Assembly: GCA_025357755.1 (NCBI GenBank)
Contig: JANXOP010000374.1
Location: forward strand, 1 to 64,000
Direction of reading: 5' to 3'
DNA length: 64,000 nt
Source of the DNA: Kofleriaceae bacterium
GTDB taxonomy: Bacteria > Myxococcota_A > Polyangia > Haliangiales > Haliangiaceae
In this document: piece by piece, positions 49,137-57,752 of the stretch
Position numbering within the stretch: the stretch's first letter is position 1
Layout of the letters: every line of letters starts with the position of its first letter
Notes under the pieces: model-generated
Told to the model about the DNA's origin: nothing
The model's input: the letters and a program-made list of their open reading frames with translations, nothing else
Databases searched by the model: none
Translations under genes and position numbers: made by a program

Positions 49137-49487
49137 GTGGCGGAGCAAGGAGCTGGAGTGACGGCGGACACGCGCGAGGCACCATTGCTCGATCGGCTGC
49201 GCGAGGCGCTCGCGACCAAGAACGCCGAGACCTGTAGTGAGGTCCTGCGCGCGGCCTTTCTGCCGGATGAAGATCTCGAGGAAGAAGCGGCAGCGACGGC
49301 GCAGCGCGAGCTCGTCGAGCTGTTATTCGCGACCAACCCGGATCCGACGTTCGTCGCGAGTGCGCTCCGTCGTTACTTGAGCGCGGTCGATCTGAGTCGC
49401 GAGCAGTGGAAGACCATCGCCACGGGCGGCGAGCTCCTCGGAAACAACGCGATCCGCGCGTTCGCATCCGCGCGCGCGACCCGCTAG
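49137..49487 (+). CDS. Small cytoplasmic helical protein, unknown function
   Basis: 116 residues from GTG 49137. It is acidic and helical throughout (LRAAFLPDEDLEEEAAATAQ). No signal, membrane segment or known motif. It converges on the beta-barrel-like gene with a 4-bp overlap of their ends. Confidence 0.6.
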   Translation: MAEQGAGVTADTREAPLLDRLREALATKNAETCSEVLRAAFLPDEDLEEEAAATAQRELVELLFATNPDPTFVASALRRYLSAVDLSREQWKTIATGGELLGNNAIRAFASARATR

Positions 49488-50236
49488 CGCCAGCCGATCG
49501 TCACGAACGCGACGCGCTGTTTCGGATTGTTCTGCGGGCCCAGGATGCTCGTGAACCCGAGCTCGCCACCGAGCTCGAGGTGCGAAGTGGCCATGGCGCG
49601 CACGCCCAGCGCCGCGGGGATGTGCCAGCCATCGGTAGCGACCGCGAGGTCGCTATTCCAGCCGGTGTGAAACTCGACGACCCAGCGACACGTGGGTTGG
49701 ATCGCGAGGACGATCGGCACCCACAGCTCCGCGCGGTTGCCCTGGGCGTTGTTGCCTAGCCCGAGCTGCAGATAGGGATCGCTCGTGATCGCGATCCGCC
49801 CACGATGCCAGCGCGCCTCCGCGCCGAGCGTGAGTGCGGGCTTCACGGGATCGAGATCGCGGATCAAGAACCGCGCGTGCGCGGCGAGGTCGAATTGCCC
49901 CGAGACCAGTGCGTAAAGTCCGTCGAGGCCGCCGCCGCGATAGACGCCGTCGCAGAGAAAGTCGTCGCGCCTTGCACAGATGCTGGCGCCCGGTGCGATC
50001 CGGTCTACGCTCGGGTCGCTGTGAACGAGCCCGAGCGTCAACCGCGGCGTGATGCCGATCCAGAGGTCCGGCGCGAAAGAGAACGGACGCGCGAAGCCAC
50101 CGGGCGCGAGGTTCGTTTCGATCACGAGCTGGGCGGCGACCTGATGCTCGTCGAGCACGAGCGGTCGACTGATCAGATCATCGGGGCTCGCACTCGCCGC
50201 GCGTGCAATCAACAACAGCGCGAGCGGCCAACGCAC
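49484..50236 (-). CDS. Exported beta-rich protein, probably an outer-membrane barrel
   Basis: 250 residues from GTG 50236. The signal peptide is VRWPLALLLIARAASASPDD. Alternating hydrophobic/polar beta strands (HLELGGELGFTSILG, LTLGLVHSDPSVD) and a final strand ending in an aromatic residue two from the end (VAFVTIGWR) suggest an outer-membrane barrel. It is divergent from the polysaccharide deacetylase gene; only a few bases separate the likely starts. Confidence 0.65.
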   Translation of the reverse strand: MRWPLALLLIARAASASPDDLISRPLVLDEHQVAAQLVIETNLAPGGFARPFSFAPDLWIGITPRLTLGLVHSDPSVDRIAPGASICARRDDFLCDGVYRGGGLDGLYALVSGQFDLAAHARFLIRDLDPVKPALTLGAEARWHRGRIAITSDPYLQLGLGNNAQGNRAELWVPIVLAIQPTCRWVVEFHTGWNSDLAVATDGWHIPAALGVRAMATSHLELGGELGFTSILGPQNNPKQRVAFVTIGWR

Positions 50237-50257
50237 GCGTGGACCCTAGCATGTGCG

Positions 50258-50989
50258 GTGCTCGCGATCGGCGCCTGTCATTATGATGTCGGTAAGGCAG
50301 ATTCGGCGTTCTACAACTGGGACGGCCGCAAGGTGCACTGCGCGATCGATATCGATACGTTCGCGCGGATCGGCAACGAGAGCATCGATACGGGGCTCGA
50401 TCGTGCGCGCGATCGCGGCGAGGTCCTCGAGCTCTACAACCACGGCCCCGGCGTCACGATCTCGCCCGATGTGATCGAGCACGTCCTCGCCGGCGCGCAG
50501 AGCCGCGGGCTCGCGTTCGTGACCTACGCCGACATGGCGAAGGGCCTCCGGCCTGCGGGCGGTGGCCTCGCCTACTCGTTCGATGACAACTACGCCAAGC
50601 CGTGGGCCGAGCAGCGCGATCTGTTCAAGCAGTACGGAGCGCGGGTCACGTTCTTCATCGCGTACTGGGAGAAGACCTCCGCGATCGATCGCGGCTACAT
50701 CCACGATCTCGCGAGCGATGGCCACGACATCGAAGCGCACACCGTGAAGCACTATCGCGCGCCGGTGTACGTCGAGCAAAAGGGCTTGAACGCGTGGATC
50801 GACGACGAGGTCCAGCCCTCGATCGACGCGCTGAACAACGATGGCTTCCCGCCGGTCACGGTGTTCGCGTATCCGTACGGTGCGCGGACCGACGAGACCG
50901 ATCGCGCGGCGCTCGATCGCGTCGACATCGTGAGATCGGTCGCGTACACGTGGGAGAGTCCCGCGACCGACCCGTGTCCCAACGACTAA
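50258..50989 (+). CDS. Polysaccharide deacetylase (NodB-like) lipoprotein, start uncertain
   Basis: The body is NodB-like: LAYSFDDNYAKPW (catalytic Asp pair), DIEAHTVKHYRAP (HxxxH metal His) and VTVFAYPYGARTDETD. An ideal lipobox LAIGAC ends at 50278, but no ATG, GTG or TTG precedes it by 15-25 codons. GTG 50258 leaves only six residues; ATG 50144 overlaps the divergent gene by 93 bp. An indel in the signal region or an unusual start is possible. It would remove acetyl groups from a cell-surface glycan. Confidence 0.72.
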   Translation: MLAIGACHYDVGKADSAFYNWDGRKVHCAIDIDTFARIGNESIDTGLDRARDRGEVLELYNHGPGVTISPDVIEHVLAGAQSRGLAFVTYADMAKGLRPAGGGLAYSFDDNYAKPWAEQRDLFKQYGARVTFFIAYWEKTSAIDRGYIHDLASDGHDIEAHTVKHYRAPVYVEQKGLNAWIDDEVQPSIDALNNDGFPPVTVFAYPYGARTDETDRAALDRVDIVRSVAYTWESPATDPCPND

Positions 50990-50993
50990 TTAA

Positions 50994-52874
50994 TTAGCTG
51001 AGCTTTCCCATCGCCTCGTACTCGGCTTGGGCGGATTTGTAGAGCAGCGCATCCGTGATCGGACTCGCTTCATCCGCAGCGAGGAACGCAGCGCGGATCA
51101 TCGCGTTCTTGATGTAACCGCCGCTCATCTCGAAGCGGCGACCGAGACTCGCAAAATCGATCGAGGCTGCAGGCGCGTTCTTCGGGATCATTGCCGCCCA
51201 GAGTGCCGATCGTTCCTCCGCATCCGGCAAGTCGAGACGTAGGTGTAGCGACAACCGACGCTGAAACGCAGGGTCGATGTTGCTCTCGTGGTTGGACGTG
51301 AGGATGCAGATACCCGTGAAGCTCTCGAGTCGTTGCAACAGATAGTTAGTCTCGAGGTTGGCGTATCGGTCGTTGCTCGATTTCACGTCCGTGCGTTTTC
51401 CGAAGAGCGAGTCGGCCTCGTCGAACAACAGCACCGCATGTGCAGCTTCCGCCGCATCGAAGAGCTCGGCGAGGTGTTTCTCCGTCTCGCCGATGTACTT
51501 CGAGACGAGCTGGCTCAGATCCGCCACGTAGATCTCGAGATCGAGTTCCTTCGCGACGAGGGAGGCGAGCATTGTCTTGCCCGTGCCCGGCGGACCGGAG
51601 AACAGAGCGGCGATCCCGAGTCCCTTGCCGACCTTGTCGCCGAAGCCCCATTCCTCGTACACCATTCCTCGACGCCGGACGCGTGCGACGAGCTCGCGCA
51701 AGGAATTCACATGCTCGTCCGCGAGGACGAGATCGTCCCAGCACTGTTTGACATCCAGGCGGCGTGCGAGGCCAGACAACCGGTCGTCGAGCACCGAACG
51801 AACACCGGCCACGATATCGCGCGACTCGAGGTCTCGCCCCTGAGCTCGTGCTCGTGCCGACTTCGCAGCACGATCTACCAGCGCAGGTGCGATCGGATAC
51901 TGCGCTGCGAGATGCCGAGCGTCACTCTCCGTGCCCGCCGCTAGCGCACGGTGCCAGTGGCTCGCGCGATCCTTGGACAAAGGCGCGGCGAGTGGAACCT
52001 CGATGACAGGACGATTCCACCGCAGCGCAGTCGCGCGATCGCGCGATGTCACGAACAGGGTGCCCTCGATCGCGCTCAACCGGTCGACGAGTGTTTGTTG
52101 ATCGTCTCGATCGAGCATATCGAGATCGCGGACGAGTGGCTGGGCTCCGAGAAGTTTGCACTCGCGAACGATGGCGGCAAAGACCTCAGCATCCTTGGCG
52201 AGCTTACGAGAGTCGATCTCGAGAACTTGAAGATCGCATTCGTGCGCCGTTGCGACGAGTACCGAGCGTCGACCGAGTCCACGCGCACCGGTCGCGATCA
52301 CGACGCCGTTGGTTTTTATTGCGTCGCGCGCAGCCGATGCAACTCCCGGCGCAAGCGCGAGCTCTTCGAGCGAAACAGGACCGGAAAGGAAGCACGAGGG
52401 AAGCGCCGGGTCGACCCTAGTATCGCCGTACAACCACGCGACGATCCGCCTCGAGATGGTCCATGCCCACTGCGTCTCATGGAGCTCGGGACCACCTCCA
52501 TCGCAGCGTTCGATAACACCGAGCTGGCGAAGCGGTGATGTGGGTCCGAGCTCGAAGAACGCGACGCGCGGAGATCCTTCGTACGCGATGCGACCGATCA
52601 CGTCTGCGGTGATCCGATTCGAACCTACCGCTTCGGCGATACGCGCGCGAAACGAACCATCGAGCATCGTGGCCGTGAGCGTCCACACGACGTGCATCGC
52701 CATGTCCGAGAGCCCGAGACGCTGCTGAAGAATGTTAGATGGCAGAAGCTCGGAGGCGACCGCGTTCAATTCCTCGGCGATGCGAGACAGCTCGGGAACG
52801 ATCGCCCCGCCCCGCACGGCCAGTGCAGCGGAGGCTAAACGGAGCTGACAATCGAGGTACGTTGACGCGTCCAT
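50994..52874 (-). CDS. AAA+ ATPase with degenerate N-terminal ATPase-like domain (eCIS/Afp15-like)
   Basis: 626 residues. The C-terminal AAA domain is complete: Walker A GPPGTGKTMLASLVAKEL near 428, Walker B VLLFDEADSLFGKR near 481, sensor-1 CILTSNHESNIDPAF with arginine finger QRRLSLH. The N-terminal 330 residues contain an ATPase-like region with altered motifs (GVVIATGARGLGRRS, LVRDLDMLDRDD). This two-domain layout is that of the AAA ATPases encoded in extracellular contractile injection clusters, but no sheath, tube or baseplate gene is in view. It may remodel or load the neighbouring helical protein. Confidence 0.85.
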   Translation of the reverse strand: MDASTYLDCQLRLASAALAVRGGAIVPELSRIAEELNAVASELLPSNILQQRLGLSDMAMHVVWTLTATMLDGSFRARIAEAVGSNRITADVIGRIAYEGSPRVAFFELGPTSPLRQLGVIERCDGGGPELHETQWAWTISRRIVAWLYGDTRVDPALPSCFLSGPVSLEELALAPGVASAARDAIKTNGVVIATGARGLGRRSVLVATAHECDLQVLEIDSRKLAKDAEVFAAIVRECKLLGAQPLVRDLDMLDRDDQQTLVDRLSAIEGTLFVTSRDRATALRWNRPVIEVPLAAPLSKDRASHWHRALAAGTESDARHLAAQYPIAPALVDRAAKSARARAQGRDLESRDIVAGVRSVLDDRLSGLARRLDVKQCWDDLVLADEHVNSLRELVARVRRRGMVYEEWGFGDKVGKGLGIAALFSGPPGTGKTMLASLVAKELDLEIYVADLSQLVSKYIGETEKHLAELFDAAEAAHAVLLFDEADSLFGKRTDVKSSNDRYANLETNYLLQRLESFTGICILTSNHESNIDPAFQRRLSLHLRLDLPDAEERSALWAAMIPKNAPAASIDFASLGRRFEMSGGYIKNAMIRAAFLAADEASPITDALLYKSAQAEYEAMGKLS

Positions 52875-52993
52875 GCGCTAGGTATCGGCGCCGTGATGTT
52901 CTAGTTGCATGTTTTATTACCCAACGAAAATAGCCACATAGCGCAGCTTCCGAAGAGTCCTTCCGTTAGCATTCCGCCGCCGGCGGTCCGCGT
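52875..52993 (-). promoter_or_regulatory. AT-richer leader of the AAA ATPase gene
   Basis: In this otherwise GC-rich window the 119 bp include a minus-strand GTTGGGTAATAAAACATG, the most AT-rich stretch nearby, 35-55 bp upstream of the start. A promoter is likely; no clean -35/-10 pair can be named. Confidence 0.4.
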
Positions 52994-53533
52994 CTACTTA
53001 ACGACGTAGACGAACACAGTGAATTTTTCACTTGGCGTTTCGCGCGGAACGCCCGCAACGATCATGTGTCGGATGGTCGCGATGAAAACGCGCCCGTCAT
53101 CCCACGAGTGGTCCTTGTCGATCAGTTCAACGGACCTCACCCTCGCCATTTCGATCTCCCAGCCAGCTCGTTCGACTCCCAACAAAGTGGGTGCGACCAA
53201 CTTGTTCAGGGTAGCTAAATCCCGAAGGTTAACCTCTACCCGCAGCGCGAAGAGGCGACGGGTCTTTTGATCGAATGCCATCGCGTTGCCCGGAATGCTG
53301 TGGTCCGGGTCCTGCGTGCCGCATCGAATTCCCTCCACTCCGGGCGGGTACTTCAAGAAATCGAGCGCCGTTCGTGCGCGCGCAAGCTGATCATCGGGTT
53401 CGACGCCACCGCCATTAGTGCCGGCGCATAGCGCTCCCAACAACTCGCCTGCATCGTCTGGAAGACGTCCTAGCAGAGAAGTCGGCTTCGAGCATGCGCC
53501 CACGGTCACGACGAGCCAGAGAATGCTTCGCAC
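52994..53533 (-). CDS. Lipoprotein coupled to the 640-residue protein gene
   Basis: 179 residues from GTG 53533, which overlaps the upstream TAG (TAGTG). The signal VRSILWLVVTVGACSKP carries a lipobox at VGAC. The rest is a compact alpha/beta protein ending in FTVFVYVVK. No family recognised. The overlap argues that it works with the product of the upstream gene. Confidence 0.7.
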   Translation of the reverse strand: MRSILWLVVTVGACSKPTSLLGRLPDDAGELLGALCAGTNGGGVEPDDQLARARTALDFLKYPPGVEGIRCGTQDPDHSIPGNAMAFDQKTRRLFALRVEVNLRDLATLNKLVAPTLLGVERAGWEIEMARVRSVELIDKDHSWDDGRVFIATIRHMIVAGVPRETPSEKFTVFVYVVK

Positions 53534-55455
53534 TAGTACTTCCTTCCGACACCACGCACGCCATGCCCCGCCATGCGCATCATCAATTGCTCGAATCGCG
53601 GGATCACACCGCCGAGCCGTACGCTCCAGTGCGCATCCTGCTGCGACACGCGTAGATACGCGCTTGTGATGCGCTGATAAACTTCGAGCTCTTCGGCAGA
53701 CATGGGACGCACTGCAGGGGGCCGATTGTAAGCAAGCGATGGATTCTTATCCGCGCTCTCGGCAGGGTGTTTCATGCCAGAACGTTCGAGTTGTTGATTT
53801 CTCGCCGTTGAAACGCATCCCTCGTAGTCGAACGTGTTCCGAGCGAGCGTGGAGAGCGTTCGATACTGCTCGACCTTGCCCATCACGGCCATCATCGTGG
53901 AGTAAATCTCCAGCCCGCCACCTGGTGCCAGATTCCCTTGGCCTCCGGCGACCAACGCAGCTTGGTGCTCCGAAGCGTATGCGTCCAATTGCGCGCCCAT
54001 ATCCACGAAATCCTGCTGCCGCAACGCGAGCGTGTTTGCGCCCATTTCGCGCACACGTTCATCGAACGCCTGGCCCGCGCTGGCGTACTTGTTCTTCGCC
54101 GCCTTGGTTTCCGCGAGGTCTGCAGTGAGCTGCAGTGCCTGGGAATTCCCGCGCTCTCCGTCGAGCAGTGCCTGCAACTTTCCCATCTTGTCCTGCGACC
54201 AGAGCTGCATTCCCATCGAGACGACGCCCGACAACGATAGAGAGGGAAGCTCCTCGGGAGCGGGCACGACCGGCATCTGTGGGCCACTCGCGGCGACCGA
54301 TGCCTGGCCCTTGCCCCAGTACTCCTCGTGATTTTCGACCTCGTACGCCTTCGCATGCACCAAGATCTCGGACTCGTAGTCGGCCGGATGTGCCTCGGCA
54401 TGCTGGGCTTGCTTCTCGGCGTCCCGGCGCATGCCTGCGGCTTTGTATTTCCCAGTGCCGATCGAAGTGGTCACTTTATGCTCGGCACGGATGGCGCTGT
54501 TCGCGTGCGTCATGGTGCTCTCGGTGAACGTCGCGATGCCGTTCCAGAACGCGATCACGTTATTGATCGAATCGATTTTCGACTGGGTCTCGGCGGTCTT
54601 CTCGTCAGCGATCTTTTTCTGATCTTTCACGAGTCCGCGATAGACGTCGAGATACGCATCGCGGAGCGTGCGGTACGACTCGCCGAGGAGTCGCACCTCC
54701 GTGCCGACCGCAGTCCCATCGAGCTTCGGCTGTGCGCGCGACTGGACGGTGTGATCGTCTGCTCGCTTCGACCAAGAGGTCGCTCCCGAAGCCCCGTGGA
54801 GAACATTCGCGTCGACGAGCTCCGTCGCCATATCGAGCGAGCCCTCGATCGAAGCAATGAATGCGACCGCGTCCTTGTCTTTGCTCGGATCGAAACCCAT
54901 GAGTCGCGCCGCCTCGACCATCTCCGCCATCGCTGTGTGGCTCGCGTTCGCGATCGGCACCCAGGAGTTGTACGCGGTGCACTGAGAATTTTGCTCTAGC
55001 TCGTATCGCATCATCGACTGTTCGTTCGCGTTGGCCCAGCCCTGCGAGTACGTCTTCTTGGTGGTCAGCCAATCAGGATCGCCGTGTTTGGGATGGTTCG
55101 CCTCGACACTCTCTTGCTGTTCCTTGATGCCTGCCTCGCAAGCAGCGAGGACCGGATTCACGGGCGCCGCGATCACGCCCCACGATCCTTCGTTCTCGAC
55201 AGCGGCCACCGTACTTGCCGCAGACAAGCGGTCTCCGTAGCCACTCTGCCCGCGATGCACGCCTTCGATCGTCGTGGCTTTTTCGTGGCCACCCGAAAAG
55301 ACATCGGCGTCGTGAGCGGGTTCATGGACGCCACCACGCGCTTCGTCCCACCCACCTCCGAACTCATCCTCGTACTTTGCGTACGCGCGTTCGGCCTTCA
55401 TCGAGCTGGTTTGCTGAAGAGCCGAGCTGCGATCCAAACCTTCTTCATTACCCAT
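53533..55455 (-). CDS. 640-residue helical protein, unknown function
   Basis: ATG 55455 has GAGGA 5 nt upstream, a good Shine-Dalgarno. The protein is soluble, Gln/Ala/Glu-rich and mostly helical (EKTAETQSKIDSINNVIAFW, LQLTADLAETKAAKNKYASA), with coiled-coil potential and no signal or catalytic motif. It lies between an eCIS-type AAA ATPase/lipoprotein pair and a small upstream gene on one strand. It could be a secreted cargo or structural protein; this is inference. Parts of the gene are less GC-rich than the surroundings (53761-53820 is 31 of 60 G+C). Confidence 0.75.
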   Translation of the reverse strand: MGNEEGLDRSSALQQTSSMKAERAYAKYEDEFGGGWDEARGGVHEPAHDADVFSGGHEKATTIEGVHRGQSGYGDRLSAASTVAAVENEGSWGVIAAPVNPVLAACEAGIKEQQESVEANHPKHGDPDWLTTKKTYSQGWANANEQSMMRYELEQNSQCTAYNSWVPIANASHTAMAEMVEAARLMGFDPSKDKDAVAFIASIEGSLDMATELVDANVLHGASGATSWSKRADDHTVQSRAQPKLDGTAVGTEVRLLGESYRTLRDAYLDVYRGLVKDQKKIADEKTAETQSKIDSINNVIAFWNGIATFTESTMTHANSAIRAEHKVTTSIGTGKYKAAGMRRDAEKQAQHAEAHPADYESEILVHAKAYEVENHEEYWGKGQASVAASGPQMPVVPAPEELPSLSLSGVVSMGMQLWSQDKMGKLQALLDGERGNSQALQLTADLAETKAAKNKYASAGQAFDERVREMGANTLALRQQDFVDMGAQLDAYASEHQAALVAGGQGNLAPGGGLEIYSTMMAVMGKVEQYRTLSTLARNTFDYEGCVSTARNQQLERSGMKHPAESADKNPSLAYNRPPAVRPMSAEELEVYQRITSAYLRVSQQDAHWSVRLGGVIPRFEQLMMRMAGHGVRGVGRKY

Positions 55456-55493
55456 GGTTTCCTCTATCGTTCAGCTGCGTCGTGGTTGCGTGG

Positions 55494-56018
55494 TTACGGG
55501 CGATGCTCGGCAAGTGCTGCCCGCCGCCGTGCATCGCCGAGGAAGCGGACCAACCGGTCGCGTCGATCTCGCGTTAGCCGCGCGAAGTCCTTCACAACCG
55601 GGTCGTCTGCAGCGGGAATCGTGAGGCGCCTATGCAGGGCCATCGCATCGCAGACCGGTAGAGAAGCGAAGATGGTGCCGAGCGCATGCTCCTTGTCGTG
55701 AAACGCCGTGTGCGCGCTCACGCCCGCGGGAGCAGGCGACCGCAAGACCGTGACGATCGCGGTCTCGAGCTCGGCGGAGAGCGGCGACCACGAAATCTTG
55801 AACGGGACGTCGGTCGGAGGCACCGAAGGATTGGGGATCTCCTCGACAGGAACGACGCGAAGCGCTGGAGAGTCTGAGGGGTGGTCGTCGCGCGTACGAC
55901 GTTTCTCGAGGACGCTTGGGGTGTTCGAACCGACAAAGAGCGGCTTGGCCTCGTTCGTGACCGAACTGGAACGTACGAGTTGGAGCCGCGCGGGAGCGCG
56001 GGATTCTGCTGTCTTCAT
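55494..56018 (-). CDS. Small helical protein, first gene of the AAA cassette
   Basis: 174 residues. The N-terminal 75 residues are low-complexity and probably disordered; the C-terminal 95 are helical (FARLTRDRRDRLVRFLGDAR). No signal or known domain. It lies 38 bp upstream of the 640-residue protein gene on the same strand, so all four genes from 56018 to 50994 are probably one unit. Confidence 0.65.
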   Translation of the reverse strand: MKTAESRAPARLQLVRSSSVTNEAKPLFVGSNTPSVLEKRRTRDDHPSDSPALRVVPVEEIPNPSVPPTDVPFKISWSPLSAELETAIVTVLRSPAPAGVSAHTAFHDKEHALGTIFASLPVCDAMALHRRLTIPAADDPVVKDFARLTRDRRDRLVRFLGDARRRAALAEHRP

Positions 56019-56246
56019 GCAGCTGCTATCGGCAGCTGGCTTGCTTGGTTGCTAAGAACTTTCGCGCCTCCGAACAGCCTTCGTGGTCTTGAACGGGCGT
56101 GTGTTCGGTCCCACGGAGCGGTCGCCGATCACCAGGGCTTCGAAAGGCCCTTGACGACGTCGCTGCGAGCGAACACCTGCGAACACTCCTCCCACTCGTC
56201 ACGCGTGCAGCGCCAGCATATGTGGTGCCGGGCGCAACCGGCAGGA

Positions 56247-56867
56247 TCAGTGCGGAGCACCGATTGGCTGATCGACCAGCAGCGCATCGGGAGGCGTGGC
56301 CGGGAGCGCGCAGGTAGCGAGGCTTGGAGAGGCGATTCCGCTGGCGAAACAGCCTAGCTCCAGCAGGTGGCCCTCGACGACGAACATGCGCGCGCGGGAA
56401 TTCATTTGCGTCTGCGGGCCCCTGATCGTGAGGTCGACGTCGACGTGCCGGCTACGCAGATCGATGTCGCACGTCGCCCACATGCCTCGGTCGCGGCCGC
56501 CAAGCTCGGCCGCGGTCTTCGTATCCGCCGCCACGTCCCGCAGCGTGAGGCCCGCGTAGGCGCTCGAATGCTCGATGGCCATGAGGTAGACGAGCTCGCC
56601 GCCGCCTCCGCTAGGTTCGCGACCGACAACCTCGACCTTGGCTTCGGGATCCCGCCGTTTTCCAGCCGCCGCGATGCGCTGTTCGTGCTCCTTCGTCATC
56701 GGGACCGAAGGGCCAGGCACATCCATCCTCACCTTGAATCGGAGCCCGAGCTCGAGGCGGGTGGCATCCTCCACGCCTTCGCGGTTGCTGCGGTGGCAGC
56801 CCACGATAGCGGCCACACCCACGAGCAGCATCCCCGGCGTGCTCGCGATCCGCGACCTAGCGTTCAT
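56247..56867 (-). CDS. Lipoprotein, unknown function
   Basis: 206 residues. Signal ending at the lipobox AAIVGCHR, then a polar alpha/beta body. Only two other cysteines near the C-terminus (GCFASG, ATCALP) could pair. No family recognised. The 228 bp between this gene and 56018 hold nothing I can name. Confidence 0.65.
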   Translation of the reverse strand: MNARSRIASTPGMLLVGVAAIVGCHRSNREGVEDATRLELGLRFKVRMDVPGPSVPMTKEHEQRIAAAGKRRDPEAKVEVVGREPSGGGGELVYLMAIEHSSAYAGLTLRDVAADTKTAAELGGRDRGMWATCDIDLRSRHVDVDLTIRGPQTQMNSRARMFVVEGHLLELGCFASGIASPSLATCALPATPPDALLVDQPIGAPH

Positions 56868-56949
56868 GTCGAGAACATGCAGATTCGCGGTCCCTGCGGC
56901 AACCGCAATGCAAACGTGGCGCGGAACGGTGCGTTATTGTCGCGAGGGC

Positions 56950-57594
56950 TCAGTGGCTCTTGTCGACCCAGCAGTCGGCGATGCCGGTCTCGCTGACGCC
57001 GCCGCCGCTGCTGTTGAGGACCCAGTCGCCACCACTCTTGGTGAGGTACGACTTGGTGCCGAACTCGTCGGACCGGAGCTTGAGCTTCTTGCTCGTCCAC
57101 TCGCTGATAGAGAGTGGGCGGTCTTGGAAGCTACCCGACGAGGTCAGCTCCTCGAGCGTGAGCGACGCGCCGTCACTCTTCACCGTGACCTGCTGATCGG
57201 GTCCAAGGCTCGTGTTGCAGTCGAGCAGCTTGCCCTTTGGCAACGTGACGGGCCCGTTCGATTTCGCGTATGCGACGAGCTTCGCGAACACGGTCTTGCC
57301 GACGTACGGAATCGCGTCGAGCTCGGCGAGCGTCGCGAAGCTCGAGCCGTGCGTCGCGATGCCGTGTGCGACCTTCTTGGCGAGGCCGACGTCGCCTACC
57401 AGCTCGTCCTCGGTCTTGGTGTTGACGATCGCGAGGACGGCCAGCGCAGTCGGAGAGCCCTCGGCGATCGTGCCGTCGGCTTTGCCATCGGTGGTGAAGC
57501 TATCGTCGACGCTGTCCTCCGCGTCCGTGTTCGAGTCCTCCAGACAACCCGCGGCCATCGCGACCAACAACACCGACACTAGTTGAGCTCTCAT
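56950..57594 (-). CDS. Lipoprotein with helix-hairpin-helix (ComEA-like) region
   Basis: 214 residues from ATG 57594. Signal MRAQLVSVLLVAMAAGCLED, lipobox AAGC, then an Asp-rich spacer. Residues 55-110 contain two helix-hairpin-helix-like units: LVGDVGLAKKVAHGIATHGS and FATLAELDAIPYVGKTVFAK, the pattern of ComEA-type DNA-binding HhH domains. The C-terminal half has a Cys pair and a beta-rich end. It may bind DNA at the cell surface, but this is inference. Confidence 0.72.
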   Translation of the reverse strand: MRAQLVSVLLVAMAAGCLEDSNTDAEDSVDDSFTTDGKADGTIAEGSPTALAVLAIVNTKTEDELVGDVGLAKKVAHGIATHGSSFATLAELDAIPYVGKTVFAKLVAYAKSNGPVTLPKGKLLDCNTSLGPDQQVTVKSDGASLTLEELTSSGSFQDRPLSISEWTSKKLKLRSDEFGTKSYLTKSGGDWVLNSSGGGVSETGIADCWVDKSH

Positions 57595-57666
57595 AGTGCC
57601 CACCGCAGTGAGCAAGTTGCGTTCCGTTTACCCACCGTGGATTCACAACATGTTGCAGGCGCGTGT

Positions 57667-57688
57667 CATGGCAGATCGATTTGCCATG
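57667..57688. promoter_or_regulatory. Inverted repeat upstream of the HhH lipoprotein gene
   Basis: CATGGCA (57667-57673) and TGCCATG (57682-57688) flank GATCGATT, 73 bp upstream of the start on the minus strand. It could be an operator. Confidence 0.3.
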
Positions 57689-57695
57689 GCTACCG

Positions 57696-57732
57696 AAAAT
57701 GCGAGCGGGCTCCGGTTGCCGCCGGAGCCCGC
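57696..57732 (-). terminator. Intrinsic terminator of the transglutaminase-elicitor gene
   Basis: A perfect 11-bp stem, GCGGGCTCCGG (57705-57715) and CCGGAGCCCGC (57722-57732), with a 6-nt loop. On the minus strand it is followed by TCGCATTTT. It lies about 20 bp past the stop at 57753. Confidence 0.65.
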
Positions 57733-57752
57733 CTTACTGCCTAGGCTAACTA

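Noticed and set aside
52606-52626. tRNA-like GGTTCGAATC on the minus strand
   Set aside because: It lies inside the AAA ATPase coding sequence and no cloverleaf surrounds it.
50994-56018. A complete contractile injection system
   Set aside because: Only the AAA ATPase resembles that system; no sheath, tube, spike or baseplate gene is present.
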